5,797 nt of DNA, taken from CAZXDS01 sp964639525. Lineage in GTDB: Bacteria; Bacteroidota; Ignavibacteria; Ignavibacteriales; Melioribacteraceae. The translations under genes and the position numbers were made by a program. Within the stretch, counting starts at the first letter, position 1, and each line of letters starts with the position of its first letter. Below the pieces are notes generated by a model, which searched no databases, had not been told where the DNA came from, and saw only the letters and a list, made by a program, of their open reading frames with translations. Location: assembly GCA_964639525.1 (NCBI GenBank), contig CAZXDS010000209.1, positions 1 to 5,797 of the forward strand, in the 5' to 3' direction. Shown piece after piece: positions 4,481 to 5,797 of this stretch.

Positions 4481-5797
4481 TCACATCACGCTTTGCGGGT
4501 CAATATCAATTATTAATCGCACATTTCTATAACGTGATTTTTGTTTAAATTCGATAAATGAATCCAACACTGTTTTTCTCAATAATTTACCACCGGGATC
4601 AACACGCCGAAAACTTTTAATCAATATTTGAAAACGATAAAACCCTTTTATTTTTGCAATAATTGCTTCCGTGGGCGGAGAGACTATAGTTTGTTGATTA
4701 AATCGTACTAAAAAATTATAAAGATCTTTGGCTGCTCGTTTTGCATCGCCTGAATCCTTATCCTTCAGCTCAATTAAGCAAAGACGTGTGAAAGGCGGGT
4801 AACCGCTTTGTTCACGAAGACGAATTTCCTTATTGTAAAAGCTCAAATAATCATTGGATAGAACTTTTTGCAGAACAAAATGAGTGTGATTTGCGGTTTG
4901 AATAATAACTTCGCCCGGTTTTTCACTTCGCCCTGCACGACCCGAAACTTGTGTTAAAAGTTGAAAAGTCCGTTCATCGCTTCTAAAATCAGGAAGCCAC
5001 AACGTAGTCTCTGCTGAAATTACACAGACCAAAGTAACATTTGCAAAATCCAGACCTTTTGAAACCATCTGTGTTCCGACAAGAATATCAATTTCACCTT
5101 TTCTAAAATCATTCAAAATAATTCCGAGTTTCCCTTTCTTTCCCATCGTATCGGAATCTACACGCTCGATTTTTGCATTGGGAAAATGATATTCCAATTC
5201 GTCTTCCACTCGCTGTGTTCCTGTGCCGAAAAATTTTAAGGAAAGCGAACCGCAAGTCGGGCAAGCGCGAGGAACCGGCTTAATTGTGCCGCAATAATGG
5301 CAGTGTACAGTGTTTGAATAAATGTGGTGAACCATCGGTACCGAGCAGTCTTCGCAAGTAACAATTTCACCGCAATCCTCACAAAAAATTTGCGTTGCAA
5401 ATCCCCTGCGATTTTGTAAAATTATTATGCCTTCTTTTTTCTTCAGTTTTTCCGCTATCGTATCAATCATTACAGTTGAAAAAATATGAGCCATTCGCTT
5501 TTTCTTTTTCTCAATTGTGATATCAACCAGTTTTATTTCCGGCAGCTTTGCATTATCCGCTCTTTCTTTAAGCTCAAGTAATTTAAATTTGCCTATTTCA
5601 GAATTGTATTTGCTTTCTACTGATGGCGTTGCGGAACCGAGAATTACCGGACACTTAGAAAGAGTTGCTCTAACAATTGCTGCATCGCGGGCATGGTATT
5701 TTGGCACTTGTTCAAACTGTTTGTAGCTGGAATCATGTTCTTCATCAACAACTATCAGTCCTATATTTTTAAGCGGAGCAAAAAGTGCCGAGCGTGC
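4481..5797 (-). CDS. priA: primosomal protein N' PriA, replication restart helicase (C-terminal part, cut by window edge)
   Basis: PriA recognises stalled or repaired forks, unwinds DNA 3' to 5' and starts reloading of the replicative helicase. The visible 438 residues are the C-terminal part of a protein usually 700-830 long. The N-terminal 3'-DNA-binding and winged-helix domains and the Walker A motif lie beyond the right edge. In order, numbered from the edge, there are: Walker B DEEH (18-21), motif III GSATPS (54-59), NRRGF (129-133), then eight cysteines in four pairs (139/142, 148/151, 166/169, 179/182) for two zinc ions. They are followed by GTGTQRVEDEL (191-201), motif V GTQMVSKGLDF (241-251), motif VI QVSGRAGR (283-290), and the C-terminal domain beginning near YPPFTR. 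All visible motifs are intact. The frame is open from the edge onwards: the bases past a GTG at 5705-5707 translate to canonical PriA sequence, so that GTG is an internal valine and not a start. The stop is TGA at 4481-4483, just before the shared terminator. Confidence 0.97.
   Translation of the reverse strand, partial: ARSALFAPLKNIGLIVVDEEHDSSYKQFEQVPKYHARDAAIVRATLSKCPVILGSATPSVESKYNSEIGKFKLLELKERADNAKLPEIKLVDITIEKKKKRMAHIFSTVMIDTIAEKLKKKEGIIILQNRRGFATQIFCEDCGEIVTCEDCSVPMVHHIYSNTVHCHYCGTIKPVPRACPTCGSLSLKFFGTGTQRVEDELEYHFPNAKIERVDSDTMGKKGKLGIILNDFRKGEIDILVGTQMVSKGLDFANVTLVCVISAETTLWLPDFRSDERTFQLLTQVSGRAGRSEKPGEVIIQTANHTHFVLQKVLSNDYLSFYNKEIRLREQSGYPPFTRLCLIELKDKDSGDAKRAAKDLYNFLVRFNQQTIVSPPTEAIIAKIKGFYRFQILIKSFRRVDPGGKLLRKTVLDSFIEFKQKSRYRNVRLIIDIDPQSVM

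Noticed and set aside
5705..5707. GTG as a start codon of a shortened PriA
   Set aside because: The open frame continues to the window edge and encodes the Walker B DEEH region, so the gene begins outside the window.
5517..5726. A 69-codon rightward frame opposite priA
   Set aside because: It is antisense to conserved PriA helicase sequence and has no ribosome binding site or recognisable motif.

Overview
The window comes from an AT-rich bacterial chromosome. It holds four complete genes, one gene cut by the right edge, and a 323-base gene-free stretch with a small inverted-repeat element. The gene set is a THUMP-type RNA methyltransferase, a VF530-family DNA-binding protein, a GT-C membrane glycosyltransferase, a Yip1-domain membrane protein and the primosomal helicase PriA. 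Together with low GC, clear Shine-Dalgarno sequences on some genes and Bacteroidota-like intergenic hairpin units, this suggests the Bacteroidota/Chlorobiota/Ignavibacteriota group. I lean to an Ignavibacteria-like lineage, but this is inference from style and not a marker-gene assignment. Nothing in the coding part looks like a phage, plasmid or defence island.

Layout, left to right. Bases 1-67 hold only a weak AT-rich inverted repeat downstream of the first gene. A THUMP-domain class I RNA methyltransferase runs leftwards (68-1288) behind a good ribosome binding site. A 193-base divergent intergenic region follows. It contains candidate promoters facing both ways, an imperfect 12-bp tandem repeat, and a ten-codon reading frame that has the only convincing Shine-Dalgarno sequence ahead of the VF530 gene (1482-1709). 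Then comes a polytopic glycosyltransferase (1771-3186, with a possible GTG start at 1699 overlapping the VF530 gene).

The stretch 3187-3509 has no gene. Its centre is a 140-bp element (3289-3428) bounded by 16-bp inverted repeats that match at 15 of 16 positions. Inside it are several smaller hairpin units. Its right end may supply the -35 part of a promoter for the next gene, and a separate strong inverted repeat lies between that promoter and the start codon. The next gene encodes a five-segment Yip1-family membrane protein (3510-4358). It converges on priA, which is read leftwards from the right edge (4481-5797, C-terminal 438 residues only). A long bidirectional hairpin terminator lies between the two.

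The methyltransferase and PriA are core functions (rRNA modification; replication restart). The VF530 gene and glycosyltransferase gene are close, same-strand and probably co-transcribed, but nothing in the sequence ties their functions together. I see no convincing new multi-gene system here. The most unusual material is non-coding: the inverted-repeat element and the regulatory architecture ahead of the Yip1 gene and the VF530 gene.
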